From NCBI RefSeq assembly GCF_014653195.1, contig NZ_BNAH01000009.1, forward strand, positions 124,001 through 188,000: DNA of 64,000 nucleotides, read 5' to 3'. Each line of letters begins with the position of its first letter. Positions within the stretch are counted from its first letter, which is position 1. Below, in pieces: positions 47,999 to 57,568 of the stretch. The notes below the pieces were generated by a model that was given only the letters and a program-made list of their open reading frames with translations, ran no database searches and had not been told where the DNA came from. This DNA comes from Thalassotalea profundi. GTDB taxonomy: Bacteria; Pseudomonadota; Gammaproteobacteria; Enterobacterales; Alteromonadaceae. The position numbers and the translations under genes were made by a program.

Positions 47999-48298
47999 CT
48001 AAAAAAATAGAATAAAATAACTAATAAAAGCCATTAACACTAGTGAACTTATCAACCAAAACTTATCACTCATAGAGCGTTTCGTAATTCCACAATAAGC
48101 TCTTAATTCAGAAATACCAATATAAAATAGTACTGCAACAAGTGCCGTTAAAAAATGTACAAGAAGAGTTAAAGGAGCGAAATTTTCCTGCCATAAGAAT
48201 ACAATTTTACTCGTCGTAACATAAAATAAATCAAGCACAGTAACATGAAGCCATAGCAGGAAAAATACTGAGAGGTATTGCTTGGATTTTTTTGTCAT
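47999..48298 (-). CDS. Small hypothetical membrane protein
   Basis: 99 aa with three predicted transmembrane helices (YLSVFFLLWLHVTVLDLFYV; LTLLVHFLTALVAVLFYIGI; FWLISSLVLMAFISYFILFF). Basic N-terminus (MTKKSK). I recognise no family. Convergent with the SPFH operon. Confidence 0.6.
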   Translation of the reverse strand: MTKKSKQYLSVFFLLWLHVTVLDLFYVTTSKIVFLWQENFAPLTLLVHFLTALVAVLFYIGISELRAYCGITKRSMSDKFWLISSLVLMAFISYFILFF

Positions 48299-48384
48299 GG
48301 CGCACTTATAGAGACAGGAAAGCGGTCAATTATAATGATTCACGCTAAATGCTCAATGAAAGAATGCATCTAAATTAAATATTG

Positions 48385-49209
48385 CTATAGCCAAGCCTGT
48401 AAATCATCGTATTTAAATTGAAAGGGTAATACTTGTCTTATTTTATTGCTTACCACAAATTTTCCTTTATTTGTTGGCATTGTATTAGGTGTTTCAAATT
48501 CAGGTGGCGTTTTACCTAAACTTAGCGCAGCTTTATGATAAAACTCGAGTTTACTCACTTTCATAGCACTTGCGACATTATACACCCCTGTTATTTCAAC
48601 ATTAGCAATAAGGTGAGTGATACAACTAACGATATCTGCTTGATGAATAAGGTTTACATAGGCGTTAGGCTCTTTAAGAGATAGGCCCGGCTTAAAAAAA
48701 TTTCCAGGTAATCGATTAGGTCCAACCAAACCAGCAACTCTTAAAGAAACTGCGTGTATTCCACTGTTAAATATTATATTTTCGGCTTCTAATAAGGTTT
48801 CTACTTTAGGTTGAGAAAGATCGAGCGGCGACGTTTCCGTAACGTCTCCTTTTAATCCACCATAAATAGCCGTACTGTTAATTAGTATAATTTGCTTTAC
48901 TTTTCCTTGCTGAGCCTTAGCGACTACTTGCGCTATTTTCTTTGGGTAATCTACTTTTCCTGAACGTAATTGAGGTGTGATGGCTATAATTAACGATTGA
49001 CAATCAAAACATTGGTAGCTGTTTTTATCGGCTAGCTCTAAAGGTAATGTTAGCTGCTCTGAAATTGCACCGAGTGAAGATATTTGTGCTAAACGCTCTA
49101 AAGATGTTGCTGTGCCGACAACATAATAGTTATTTTGCAACAGCTGACTTGCTAATGCTTGTCCTAACCAACCACATCCAATAATGCCAACACTCTTATT
49201 TATATTCAT
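48385..49209 (-). CDS. NAD(P)-binding epimerase-like protein (YeeZ type)
   Basis: 274 aa, atypical SDR. N-terminal glycine-rich GIIGCGWLGQALASQLL (residues 8-24), then LINSTAIYGGLKGDVTE with STxxY-like residues. Similar in length and motifs to E. coli YeeZ, whose substrate is unknown. Possibly in a unit with the two genes upstream on the minus strand (49242-50612). Confidence 0.8.
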   Translation of the reverse strand: MNINKSVGIIGCGWLGQALASQLLQNNYYVVGTATSLERLAQISSLGAISEQLTLPLELADKNSYQCFDCQSLIIAITPQLRSGKVDYPKKIAQVVAKAQQGKVKQIILINSTAIYGGLKGDVTETSPLDLSQPKVETLLEAENIIFNSGIHAVSLRVAGLVGPNRLPGNFFKPGLSLKEPNAYVNLIHQADIVSCITHLIANVEITGVYNVASAMKVSKLEFYHKAALSLGKTPPEFETPNTMPTNKGKFVVSNKIRQVLPFQFKYDDLQAWL

Positions 49210-49241
49210 GTATTTACCAAAAAAAAGGGATAATTGTGATT

Positions 49242-49709
49242 TTAATCATGATCTTTTATGGTTGAAACCACCGCTTTTGCCGCATCGTTTGGTACAACAA
49301 AGGTTAAATTGTATTGTAAGATTTTCCAGCCGTTAACCGTATTTTTTAATACCCCGCTACCTCGACAATAGCCATATTTATCATTTTTAAGTAACTCATC
49401 AAAAAAGACAACTTCATTGTCTTTAACCGTTGTTAAATTACGTTCCTGTACCTTATACGTCCACCCTATACCTTTTTTGAAATAAGGTTGAACATAATTT
49501 TTGAATGTTTCTTTTGTCCAACGTTCACTACCATCAGTACCAAGAATAATGGCACTATCCTCCATTGTAGAAAAGTAATCATCATAATTAGCATCAGATG
49601 CCGCTTGATGATAAAGGTCAAGCACTTGGTTTATCTCAACTTGCACATCTTTTGCGTTACTGTCATTTGAAAATAGTAAAATAATCATTAATAAAATAGA
49701 TTTAAACAT
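49242..49709 (-). CDS. Exported NTF2/SnoaL-like protein
   Basis: 155 aa. Signal peptide about 1-19 (ending NDSNA), then an NTF2-like fold pattern as in DUF4440/SnoaL_3: LDLYHQAASDANYDDYFSTM, WTKETFKNYVQPYFKKG, and VLKNTVNGWKILQYNLTFVVP. Starts 3 bp after the yiiD-like gene. Function unknown. Confidence 0.75.
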   Translation of the reverse strand: MFKSILLMIILLFSNDSNAKDVQVEINQVLDLYHQAASDANYDDYFSTMEDSAIILGTDGSERWTKETFKNYVQPYFKKGIGWTYKVQERNLTTVKDNEVVFFDELLKNDKYGYCRGSGVLKNTVNGWKILQYNLTFVVPNDAAKAVVSTIKDHD

Positions 49710-49712
49710 CGG

Positions 49713-50612
49713 CTAACTCTTCTTTTTAGGTTTAACAACATACGTTGCCGTAAAACGTGCCGCGATTTTCTCTCCACTATACACATTTACGTTTACATTT
49801 ATTTTTTCATTTCGTAGATTTTTGAATTTTAATAATTCAAGTACTTTATTTTCATTATCCGTCACTGCATAAGCAATCCCTTCAATGGGAGAACAGTATT
49901 TTATATTGGCATCAGCAAGCACAATATCGCCAACAACACCCAACTCAATTAATTTACAATGTACCCAGCCCCAACCTGTTAATGTCGCTAGTGTATATAT
50001 ACTCCCAGCAAACATAGTATTGTGTAAATTTTTATTAAAGGCTAAATCACACGTTGTAATTAGTGAGTGATAATCATAAGAAGTAATATTAATCGCCATC
50101 GCTTTACTTAGTGGAATAGTGCTGTACCAAGTATCAACCAAGTCATTAACTTCCTCGATCAATTGCTGTGAATTCAGTATTACTGGCTTTTCCATAGCAA
50201 TATGCTTAATTGTTCCGTAAAGTAAATGAGAAACGGTGTTGCCTTCATACCCAAGTCGTTGATAAAAGCCTAATGCACCTTCTCTCGCATTAAGATGAAT
50301 GCTCCTTACACCGAATTTACTAGCCGCTTGCTCTAATGCATTGATGATAATTCGTCCATAACCTTGTCCATGACAAGACTCAGCAACCGCCATATATCGG
50401 ATCTGCGCTTGATTACCTTCAATAAAGTGTAAACGGCCAACAGCAAGTACTTGCTGTTTATCATCAATAATCAAGCGATGAATAGCTTGAGACTCTAGTT
50501 CATCTTTTTCACTCCCCTTAGCTTGTTGCCATGGTTCTCTAAGAGTTTGCCAGCGTAAATGATAATATTGTTCAAATTCTTCTGAATTTTTTGGCGCTCT
50601 GCATTCAATCAT
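49713..50612 (-). CDS. Fused GNAT acyltransferase and thioesterase-like protein (YiiD/FabY type)
   Basis: 299 aa. N-terminal GNAT domain (about 1-145) with the acyl-CoA motif ESCHGQGYGRIIINALEQAA, then a C-terminal hotdog thioesterase-like domain (about 155-295; LHNTMFAGSIYTLATLTGWGWV). This architecture matches E. coli YiiD, called FabY, which is linked to fatty-acid synthesis. In E. coli yiiD lies next to dtd and yihY, as in this window. Confidence 0.85.
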   Translation of the reverse strand: MIECRAPKNSEEFEQYYHLRWQTLREPWQQAKGSEKDELESQAIHRLIIDDKQQVLAVGRLHFIEGNQAQIRYMAVAESCHGQGYGRIIINALEQAASKFGVRSIHLNAREGALGFYQRLGYEGNTVSHLLYGTIKHIAMEKPVILNSQQLIEEVNDLVDTWYSTIPLSKAMAINITSYDYHSLITTCDLAFNKNLHNTMFAGSIYTLATLTGWGWVHCKLIELGVVGDIVLADANIKYCSPIEGIAYAVTDNENKVLELLKFKNLRNEKINVNVNVYSGEKIAARFTATYVVKPKKKS

Positions 50613-50656
50613 TGACTATATTTAGTTCTACTCACTCATAATTTTTATTATTCTAA

Positions 50657-51403
50657 ATGAAATTAAAGAAACATCTAGCTCAAGGAAATATTATTTATTT
50701 TCATGCGGGTGAACAGCAAGTATCCGTAGCTGACAATTTCCATTATCGCTGGCTATCCTTAAACGGTATTGTGCAAAGTGTCATGCTTAATCGAAAGCCA
50801 TGGCAACTCACTTTACCGCATCAACTAGCAATGGTACTACCTTTACAATTTTTTACGCCTAAAAACATACTTGAATTAGGTTTAGGTGGAGGTGCACTCA
50901 ATCGGTATATAAAATTTTTAATCCCGAAGAGTCAATTTACCAGTGTAGAATTAAGTCGTGAAATAGTGGCATGTTATACACAATTATTTAATCCAGATAA
51001 CCATACATTAAATATTATCAACTCCTCAGCTGACCGTTGGTTAGAAGCACAATGTGCTCTGGATTTTGATTGGATAGTCATGGATATTTTTTTATCTATT
51101 GAAGATTCTGTGATTTCATTTCATATGATTGATAACTTATTGTATAAAAATCAAAATCAATCATTAATCACACTCAATCTCCCAAATGAAAATGAACAAA
51201 AAATAGAAGTATTATTAAAGAAATTAAAATTATTCCCCAATATTCACGTAGTATATTTCAACGTACCACATTATAAAAATATTGTACTTCACATCATTCC
51301 CATTACGCTAATGAGTGAATTCAACAATAAAAAAACGGCCTCTATCGCGCCATACAAGGTAAAAAGATGGCAATATTTTTGGCAACAAGGAATTCACCTG
51401 TAA
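50657..51403 (+). CDS. Spermidine synthase-like methyltransferase-fold protein
   Basis: 248 aa. Rossmann motif NILELGLGGGALNRYIKF (about 80-97), FTSVELSREIVACY, and DFDWIVMDIF for the acidic loop. It matches the spermidine-synthase fold, but I do not see the full substrate motifs, so activity is unknown. Its own transcript, between divergent yiiD and convergent dtd. Confidence 0.75.
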   Translation: MKLKKHLAQGNIIYFHAGEQQVSVADNFHYRWLSLNGIVQSVMLNRKPWQLTLPHQLAMVLPLQFFTPKNILELGLGGGALNRYIKFLIPKSQFTSVELSREIVACYTQLFNPDNHTLNIINSSADRWLEAQCALDFDWIVMDIFLSIEDSVISFHMIDNLLYKNQNQSLITLNLPNENEQKIEVLLKKLKLFPNIHVVYFNVPHYKNIVLHIIPITLMSEFNNKKTASIAPYKVKRWQYFWQQGIHL

Positions 51404-51430
51404 TCGGCTCTAAAGCGCTTATGCTCTCTA

Positions 51431-51868
51431 TTAAATAGTTAGCGTAAATGTGACTGGCCCGTCATTAATTAAGTCTACTTTCATATCAGCACCAAAGACA
51501 CCTGTTGGCACAATAAAGTCATGTGTTCTTAATTGTTGACAAAAATATTGATAAAGCTTTTTACTCATTTCAGGTGCAGCCGCGCTGGTAAAACTAGGGC
51601 GCATACCGCTGCTAGTGTCTGCGGCTAAAGTGAACTGTGAAACAACTAATATATCGCCTTTAACTTGCCCAACATTAAGATTCATTTTTCCTTGTTCATC
51701 TTCAAATACTCGATAACCAGCTACGCGCTGTGCAAGACGTTTAGCTTTTTGTTCAGTATCATTTGGTTCAACAGCTAATAGTACAAGTAAACCTTGTTTA
51801 ATACTTCCTGTTACTTCACCTTCAACTGTAACACTTGCACGTGTGACTCTTTGTATTAAAGCTATCAT
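51431..51868 (-). CDS. dtd: D-aminoacyl-tRNA deacylase
   Basis: 145 aa. Removes D-amino acids from mischarged tRNA. Active-site motifs SQFTLAADT (about 77-85) and the Gly-cisPro motif NDGPVTF near the C-terminus. Its ATG overlaps the pip stop by 4 nt. Confidence 0.96.
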   Translation of the reverse strand: MIALIQRVTRASVTVEGEVTGSIKQGLLVLLAVEPNDTEQKAKRLAQRVAGYRVFEDEQGKMNLNVGQVKGDILVVSQFTLAADTSSGMRPSFTSAAAPEMSKKLYQYFCQQLRTHDFIVPTGVFGADMKVDLINDGPVTFTLTI

Positions 51869-52833
51869 TGATGACTCTCATTTAAAAAACTTGCCATAGT
51901 ATCAGTCGCTTTACATATAGCATCGATAGTTTGACTTTCAAAACCACTATGCCCTGCTTGGGTTAATATTTGCAAGGTAGCATTTTCCCACGCATTGACT
52001 AATTCATCTGCTACGCCTAACTGGCAAACCATGTCGTAACGCCCATGGATAATAATTGCGGGTATCTCAGCTATTTCACTCATATTAGCCATAATATAAT
52101 TTTCATTTAAAAAGCAATTTTGATAAAAATAATAACTAGAGAGTTGTGCCATACATAGTGCTTTATGAGTATCTTCAACTTTTAAAGGCTTGATATGCTG
52201 ATACTCAATCGTAGATAAGCGAAGTTCCCATAAATACCAAGCTTTGCTAGCCGATGTTTTTGCTAATTCATTATTACCTTGAAAAATACGATGGTAACCT
52301 ATTAAAGGATCAGCTTGCTCACCTTGTGCTAAAACAGATGAAAACTCTCGGTAATAATCAGGAAAAAAACGCGCTGCGCCATCACTTTTATATAACCAGT
52401 CATATTCTTTTTGAGTACCTAAAAATATCCCCCTCAATATAAAAGCAAGTATCTTATCGGAATATTTAATACCGTAACATAAGGCTAAAGTTGTCCCCCA
52501 TGAACCGCCAGAAACTAACCATTTATCTATTAATAGATGTTTGCGAATAGCCTCTATATCATTAACTAAATCCCATGTAGTATTATTATCTAAGCTCAAA
52601 GTAGGTAACGATTTCCCACAACCTCGTTGATCAAATAATATAATACGATAAATTTCAGGATCAAAATATCGCCGATGATTTTCACTCGAACCGCCTCCTG
52701 GGCCTCCATGTAAATACACCACAGGAATACCATTAGGGTTGCCGCTTTGTTCTATATATATTTGATGGTGTTGAGATACCGTTAACCATTCTTCTTTATA
52801 AGTAGCTATTTGCGGATATAAACAATGCGACAT
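51865..52833 (-). CDS. pip: Proline iminopeptidase
   Basis: 322 aa, alpha/beta hydrolase S33. Oxyanion GGPGGGSS, nucleophile Ser in [12 protein letters not shown], Asp in GRYDMVCQ and His in AGHSGFE. Removes N-terminal Pro. 16 bp after yihY and overlapping dtd, so cotranscribed with both. Confidence 0.94.
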   Translation of the reverse strand: MSHCLYPQIATYKEEWLTVSQHHQIYIEQSGNPNGIPVVYLHGGPGGGSSENHRRYFDPEIYRIILFDQRGCGKSLPTLSLDNNTTWDLVNDIEAIRKHLLIDKWLVSGGSWGTTLALCYGIKYSDKILAFILRGIFLGTQKEYDWLYKSDGAARFFPDYYREFSSVLAQGEQADPLIGYHRIFQGNNELAKTSASKAWYLWELRLSTIEYQHIKPLKVEDTHKALCMAQLSSYYFYQNCFLNENYIMANMSEIAEIPAIIIHGRYDMVCQLGVADELVNAWENATLQILTQAGHSGFESQTIDAICKATDTMASFLNESHQ

Positions 52834-52849
52834 GCTAGCCTCTTAATAT

Positions 52850-53713
52850 TTACATTTCGTCTTCGATTACTTTATCACGGCTAAATTCTTCTAATGTAAC
52901 CGTAAATAAAGCCCCAAATAATACAACTAACCATGATAAATAGACCCATAAAAATAGAATTGGAATACTGGCTAATGCACCATAAATAGCTTTATATGAA
53001 GGTAAATGCGTTACATAAAGCGCAAAACCTTTCTTGGCAAACTCAAAAAGTAAAGCCGCCAGTAATGCCCCAAAAAAAGCATGCTTAAACTTAACCACTT
53101 TATTGGGCACAATCATATATAAAATTAAAAATGCAACTAACGACGCTAGTATGGGTAATGCACGCATCAAATAATTTGAAAAACCAAGAATATCGTAATC
53201 TCCTAATGAGACTAAAGAGACGATATAAGTAGTAGCAACTAAACTACTTCCCACTAATACAGGCCCTAATGTCAATATCATCCAATATATTGAGAATGCC
53301 GTAAGTAATCTTCTTTTTCGCTTTATTTTCCAGATATTATTTAAAGCCTTGTCAATTGAAGAAATCAACAGCAACGCAAATAAAAACAAAAATGAAATAG
53401 CTATTGCCGACATTTTAGAGGCATTAGCAACAAATCCTGCAATATGACCTTTTACAGCATCGCCTGCCGCAGGAAGAAAATTGGCATAAACAAAGTTTTC
53501 AATAACAGCTTTAATATCAGAAAAAATAGGAAATGCTGTCATTACCGATAATGTCACTACAATTAAAGGTACAAGTGACATTAAAGTAACGTATGAAAGG
53601 TACCCTGCGCTAACATGGATCTGTTCAGTTTGGATTTTTCTAATAAAAAACTGAAAGAAATTTATAATTTCTTCTAGTTTAGGGTTCTTTGTTATAAAAG
53701 TTGGTAATTTCAT
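52850..53713 (-). CDS. yihY: YihY/UPF0761 family inner-membrane protein
   Basis: 287 aa from ATG 53713 (MKLPTFITKN); a GTG at 53743 would add ten residues, and neither has a clear ribosome-binding site. About six TM helices, with HVSAGYLSYVTLMSLVPLIVV and the C-terminal YGALASIPILFLWVYLSWLVV typical of the family, once misnamed RNase BN. The gene order yihY-pip-dtd resembles E. coli yihY-dtd-yiiD. Confidence 0.92.
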   Translation of the reverse strand: MKLPTFITKNPKLEEIINFFQFFIRKIQTEQIHVSAGYLSYVTLMSLVPLIVVTLSVMTAFPIFSDIKAVIENFVYANFLPAAGDAVKGHIAGFVANASKMSAIAISFLFLFALLLISSIDKALNNIWKIKRKRRLLTAFSIYWMILTLGPVLVGSSLVATTYIVSLVSLGDYDILGFSNYLMRALPILASLVAFLILYMIVPNKVVKFKHAFFGALLAALLFEFAKKGFALYVTHLPSYKAIYGALASIPILFLWVYLSWLVVLFGALFTVTLEEFSRDKVIEDEM

Positions 53714-53799
53714 TTTTATATTTAATAATTTACTATTAACCACAGTATATTATGATACTAACAATAACCAAGCGAAATAAAATTAAATACGAGGTAATT

Positions 53800-54024
53800 A
53801 TGTCAGGTCAAGGTTCAGGTGGTAACGTTATTGCAGCAATATGTAATGTATTTTTCCCAGGCTTAGGGCAATTAGTGCAAGGTAGAATTTTAGCGGCAAT
53901 ATTCTTTTTTCTAGGTATGGCAATATCTTGGGTATTAGTTTGGATCGCTATCGGTTGGTTATTAGTACCTATCGTATATATTTGGTCTATTATTGATGCT
54001 GCTAAATTTAAATCAACGGATTAA
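53800..54024 (+). CDS. Small two-helix membrane protein
   Basis: 74 aa from ATG 53800, with GAGG 5 nt upstream (MSGQGSGGNVIAAICNVFFP). Two transmembrane helices, with PGLGQLVQGR between the first hydrophobic segment and LAAIFFFLGMAISWVLVWIA. The layout recalls TM2-type proteins. Precedes the DUF2959 lipoprotein gene by 4 bp. Confidence 0.75.
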   Translation: MSGQGSGGNVIAAICNVFFPGLGQLVQGRILAAIFFFLGMAISWVLVWIAIGWLLVPIVYIWSIIDAAKFKSTD

Positions 54025-54028
54025 CAAT

Positions 54029-54670
54029 ATGTTTTTTAAAAGTATTGCACTATGCCTTATTTTATCAATAACTGCTTGTTCAAGCGCTTATTACTCTGCC
54101 ATGGAAAAAGTAGGGATTCATAAACGAGAGATTTTAATTGATCGTGTTGAAGAAGCAACTGACTCGCAAGAAGAGGCTAAAAAGGAGTTCACTAGCGCCT
54201 TAGAGCAACTTTCAACATTAATTAATTTTGATGGTGGTGAACTTGAAACTCAATATCTTCAGAGTAAATCCCACTTTGAAGCAAGTGAACAAGCAGCGCA
54301 AGATGTGTCTGAGCGAATAGATGCTATTGAGAATGTTGCACAGGCACTTTTTACAGAGTGGCAAGAGGAAATTGAGCAGTATAGTAATCAATCGTTAAAG
54401 CGACAAAGCCAAACCAAGCTGCGCCAAACTAAAAGTAAATATAACGACGTAATTATTACCATGCAAAGCGCAGAAAAGAAAATGTCTCCTGTACTGCTCG
54501 CACTTAAAGATAATATGCTTTATTTAAAGCATAATTTAAATGCACAAGCTGTGGGAGCATTAAAAGGCGAGTATCAATCAATAAAACGCAATATCGATGT
54601 ATTAATTAAAGAGATGAATAACTCTATCGATGATTCTCAGGCATTTATTGATTCACTTAAAGCCCAATAG
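54029..54670 (+). CDS. DUF2959-type lipoprotein
   Basis: 213 aa from ATG 54029. Lipoprotein signal with lipobox ITAC (Cys about 17: LSITACSSAYY), then a long helical, glutamine- and lysine-rich coiled-coil region. The opening SAYYSAMEKVGIHKREILIDRVEEA is the DUF2959 hallmark. Function unknown; forms an operon with the preceding small membrane protein. Confidence 0.88.
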   Translation: MFFKSIALCLILSITACSSAYYSAMEKVGIHKREILIDRVEEATDSQEEAKKEFTSALEQLSTLINFDGGELETQYLQSKSHFEASEQAAQDVSERIDAIENVAQALFTEWQEEIEQYSNQSLKRQSQTKLRQTKSKYNDVIITMQSAEKKMSPVLLALKDNMLYLKHNLNAQAVGALKGEYQSIKRNIDVLIKEMNNSIDDSQAFIDSLKAQ

Positions 54671-54701
54671 GCAATAATTTTCACGTACGGTTAGCAAGCG
54701 C

Positions 54702-54860
54702 TTATCGGGTTGGAGAAATTGAATTAAGTAAAGGGTCTTCATGTAAATGATTAATTTCAGATAAAAGCTCTGAAAGCTCTTTAATTTGTTCGGCTCCAGC
54801 AACCCCCTCTTCAAATAATTGACTTAATTTATTTAGTTTTACCAACTGTTCAGGTGACAT
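54702..54860 (-). CDS. Very small hypothetical protein (52 aa)
   Basis: MSPEQLVKLNKLSQLFEEGV start; helical and leucine/glutamate-rich throughout, ending in SISPTR. Follows the 60-aa gene at 54885-55067 by 24 bp on the same strand. No recognised family. Codon pattern and co-orientation support reality, but no strong ribosome-binding site is seen. Confidence 0.5.
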   Translation of the reverse strand: MSPEQLVKLNKLSQLFEEGVAGAEQIKELSELLSEINHLHEDPLLNSISPTR

Positions 54861-54884
54861 GGCTCATTTACTCTTTTTTAATTT

Positions 54885-55067
54885 TTATTGGTTAAAGGCC
54901 GTATACTTTTTACTTGAAGGCTCATATTTACGCTGTTTGTTATCACGGCCATCATCGATAAACTCTTTGTATAACCTACCCAACTCATGCTTTTCAATGC
55001 TATTAGCACTATTGGCAAGTACTTTCTCAAATAAATCATTCAAACGATCTACTTTTGGTTGTTCCAT
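54885..55067 (-). CDS. Small hypothetical protein (60 aa)
   Basis: MEQPKVDRLNDLFEKVLANS start at ATG 55067, with AAGGA 7 nt upstream. Helical N-terminal half and a charged, basic C-terminal half (GRDNKQRKYEPSSKKYTAFN). The LN-L-x-LF pattern near the N-terminus resembles the neighbouring 52-aa protein. The 55068-55439 gap behind it holds the typA terminator; I see nothing else there. Confidence 0.6.
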   Translation of the reverse strand: MEQPKVDRLNDLFEKVLANSANSIEKHELGRLYKEFIDDGRDNKQRKYEPSSKKYTAFNQ

Positions 55068-55383
55068 CATTATTTCCTTTGCGATAGACCCAATCAATTA
55101 TATCTATAAACTAAAAGTACTTAGCTATAATCTAGATTATCACAATATTTAGCGATGAAATGAGTGTAACATTCGTAAAAAAAGAGGAAAGTGCGTAAAA
55201 AATAATGTTTTAACACCGAAATACACCCCCGGAAAAAAATTCAATATATTTATTATAAAACATAGAGTTAACATGGGTGAATGATATTAAAAAGAGTATT
55301 AAAATAGATCTACTGACATAAGATTGAGACATGTCTTACATGTTGAAATGAAATATCTTACTTTCAGTTTTCGCAGGTATTAA

Positions 55384-55417
55384 AAAAGCCACTCTAATGT
55401 TCATTACAGTGGCTTTT
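55384..55417 (-). terminator. Terminator after typA
   Basis: AAAAGCCACT (55384-55393) and AGTGGCTTTT (55408-55417), with an inner TAATG/CATTA pairing and an A-run that reads as a T-run on the minus strand. Confidence 0.8.
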
Positions 55418-55439
55418 CATTAATTCACATAATTAAATA

Positions 55440-57257
55440 TTATTTAGGCGCTCTACTTTCGCGTTTACGATCACTTTCTTTTAAGAACTTCTTACGAATA
55501 CGAATACTTTCAGGCGTTACCTCAACTAGTTCATCGTTATCAATAAACTCAAGTGCTTGTTCAAGTGACATAAGAATTGGCGGCGTTAATGTTTGTGCTT
55601 CATCAGAACCCGATGAACGAACGTTAGTTAACTGTTTACCCTTCAGTGCATTTACGGTTAAATCGTTATCACGATTGTGAATACCGATGATCTGCCCTTC
55701 GTACACATCAATACCATGTCCAATAAATAAACGACCTCTTGACTGCAAATTAAATAAAGCATTGGTTAACGCTTTACCTGTTGCATTAGCAATCATAACA
55801 CCATTTAAGCGCTGACCAATTTCGCCACCTTTATGAGGACCGTATTCTAAAAAGGTATGATAAATCAAACCAGAACCTGATGTTAAGGTCATAAATTCAG
55901 TTTGGAATCCAATTAAACCGCGGCTTGGCATAATAAAGTCCATACGAATACGGCCTTTACCATCTGGTGCCATATCAGTAAGCTCAGCTTTACGCACACC
56001 CATTTTTTCCATGATAGGGCCTTGATGATGCTCTTCAACATCAATAGTCACTGACTCATAGGGTTCTTCAAGTTGTCCATTAACTTCACGAATAATAACT
56101 TCAGGACGAGAAACCGCTAACTCGTATCCTTCACGGCGCATATTTTCGATTAAAATCCCTAAATGAAGCTCACCACGACCTGACACTTTGAATTTATCAG
56201 CATCATCTAACTGCTCAACACGTAAGGCAACGTTATGAACTAGCTCTTTATCTAAACGGTCTTTAATATTACGTGACGTTACAAACTTACCTTCTTGACC
56301 ACAAAATGGTGAAGTGTTTACTTGGAATGTCATGTTAATAGTCGGTTCATCAACTGATAACGGTGGTAATGGCGCAACTTCATTCGGACAACAAATAGTA
56401 TCTGAAATCTTTAGTTCACCTAAACCTGTAATGGCAATAATATCACCAGCATGAGCAATTTCACTTTCATGACGCTCTAAACCAAGATAAGTGTATACCT
56501 TACCTACTTTACCGTTATGTAATTTACCGTTAGCACCTTGAACCGTTACTTGTTGATTAGGTTTAACAGAACCTCGAGTAATACGGCCAACACCGATAAC
56601 ACCTAAGTAAGAACTGTAATCAAGCTGAGAAATCTGCATTTGGAATGCACCATCAGAATCTGCATTTGGTGGTGGTACTTGATCAATAATAGTTTCGAAT
56701 AGAGGAGTCATGTCTTCACCAACAACCCCTTCTTCTAAAGAAGCCCAGCCATTGATTGCTGAAGCGTATACAACTTTAAAATCTAACTGATCGTCAGTAG
56801 CACCTAAATTATCAAACAAATCAAAAACTTGATCCATAACCCAATCTGGGCGAGCACCTGGTTTATCAATTTTGTTAATAACAACAATAGGCTTTAACCC
56901 TTGAGCAAATGCTTTTTTAGTCACAAAACGTGTTTGTGGCATTGGCCCTTCTTGTGCATCAACAATTAACAATACAGAGTCAACCATTGACATAACACGC
57001 TCAACTTCACCGCCAAAATCAGCATGGCCTGGGGTGTCAACAATATTTACACGATACTCATTCCAGTTAATAGCCGTATTTTTAGCTAATATGGTGATAC
57101 CACGCTCTTTTTCGATATCGTTTGAATCCATGGTACGTTCTTCAAGACCACTTCTCGCATCCAATGTACCGGACTGACTTAATAATTTATCGACTAAGGT
57201 AGTTTTACCGTGGTCAACATGGGCGATAATCGCAACATTACGTAATTTCTCTAACAC
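55440..57257 (-). CDS. typA: Ribosome-associated GTPase TypA/BipA
   Basis: 605 aa. G1 AHVDHGKTTLVDKLL, switch ERGITILAKNTAI, G3 DTPGHADF, G4 NKIDKPGARP, then EF-G-like domains and the BipA-specific C-terminal domain (LTNVRSSGSDEAQTLTPP). Needed at low temperature and for 50S assembly in other Gammaproteobacteria. Confidence 0.97.
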   Translation of the reverse strand: MLEKLRNVAIIAHVDHGKTTLVDKLLSQSGTLDARSGLEERTMDSNDIEKERGITILAKNTAINWNEYRVNIVDTPGHADFGGEVERVMSMVDSVLLIVDAQEGPMPQTRFVTKKAFAQGLKPIVVINKIDKPGARPDWVMDQVFDLFDNLGATDDQLDFKVVYASAINGWASLEEGVVGEDMTPLFETIIDQVPPPNADSDGAFQMQISQLDYSSYLGVIGVGRITRGSVKPNQQVTVQGANGKLHNGKVGKVYTYLGLERHESEIAHAGDIIAITGLGELKISDTICCPNEVAPLPPLSVDEPTINMTFQVNTSPFCGQEGKFVTSRNIKDRLDKELVHNVALRVEQLDDADKFKVSGRGELHLGILIENMRREGYELAVSRPEVIIREVNGQLEEPYESVTIDVEEHHQGPIMEKMGVRKAELTDMAPDGKGRIRMDFIMPSRGLIGFQTEFMTLTSGSGLIYHTFLEYGPHKGGEIGQRLNGVMIANATGKALTNALFNLQSRGRLFIGHGIDVYEGQIIGIHNRDNDLTVNALKGKQLTNVRSSGSDEAQTLTPPILMSLEQALEFIDNDELVEVTPESIRIRKKFLKESDRKRESRAPK

Positions 57258-57291
57258 AAGCTTTGCTCAATAGGGCTATAATTGGGCGCGA

Positions 57292-57297
57292 ATTATA
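57292..57297 (-). promoter_or_regulatory. typA promoter -10 box
   Basis: Minus-strand TATAAT (57292-57297) followed by TCGCGCCC. It matches the S10 promoter over TATAATTCGCGC. No clear -35. Confidence 0.55.
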
Positions 57298-57407
57298 CAG
57301 CAGTATTAACAACAAATATAGTGACAATTTTTTCATCTACTTTCATGTACTATTGTTGGCAAATATAACCTCTAATGGTTAATATTATATGGACCATTCT
57401 AGTGCTA

Positions 57408-57445
57408 TGCACCAAAATAAACACACCAAAGCACCAACTTGGTGC
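57408..57445 (+). promoter_or_regulatory. NtrC-binding enhancer sites upstream of glnA
   Basis: GCACC-N5-GGTGC at 57431-57445 (perfect symmetry) and a half site TGCACC at 57408-57413. They match the NtrC consensus TGCACC-N5-GGTGCA and lie 55-100 bp upstream of the sigma-54 promoter. Confidence 0.8.
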
Positions 57446-57498
57446 ATAATGTTATCATGAATAAATTGAAAGCCTTATATAGCAAGGTTTTTAAAACT

Positions 57499-57512
57499 GG
57501 CACAATATTAGC
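57499..57512 (+). promoter_or_regulatory. Sigma-54 promoter of glnA
   Basis: TGGCACAATATTAGCT: GG (57499-57500), 10 nt, GC (57511-57512), with TGGCAC matching the -24 consensus. Start expected near 57523; GGAG precedes the glnA ATG. Confidence 0.85.
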
Positions 57513-57568
57513 TTTAGTTTGCGGTAAGAATTTTAAATGCTAAGCACAACCTATTTTGGAGAGGCAAT

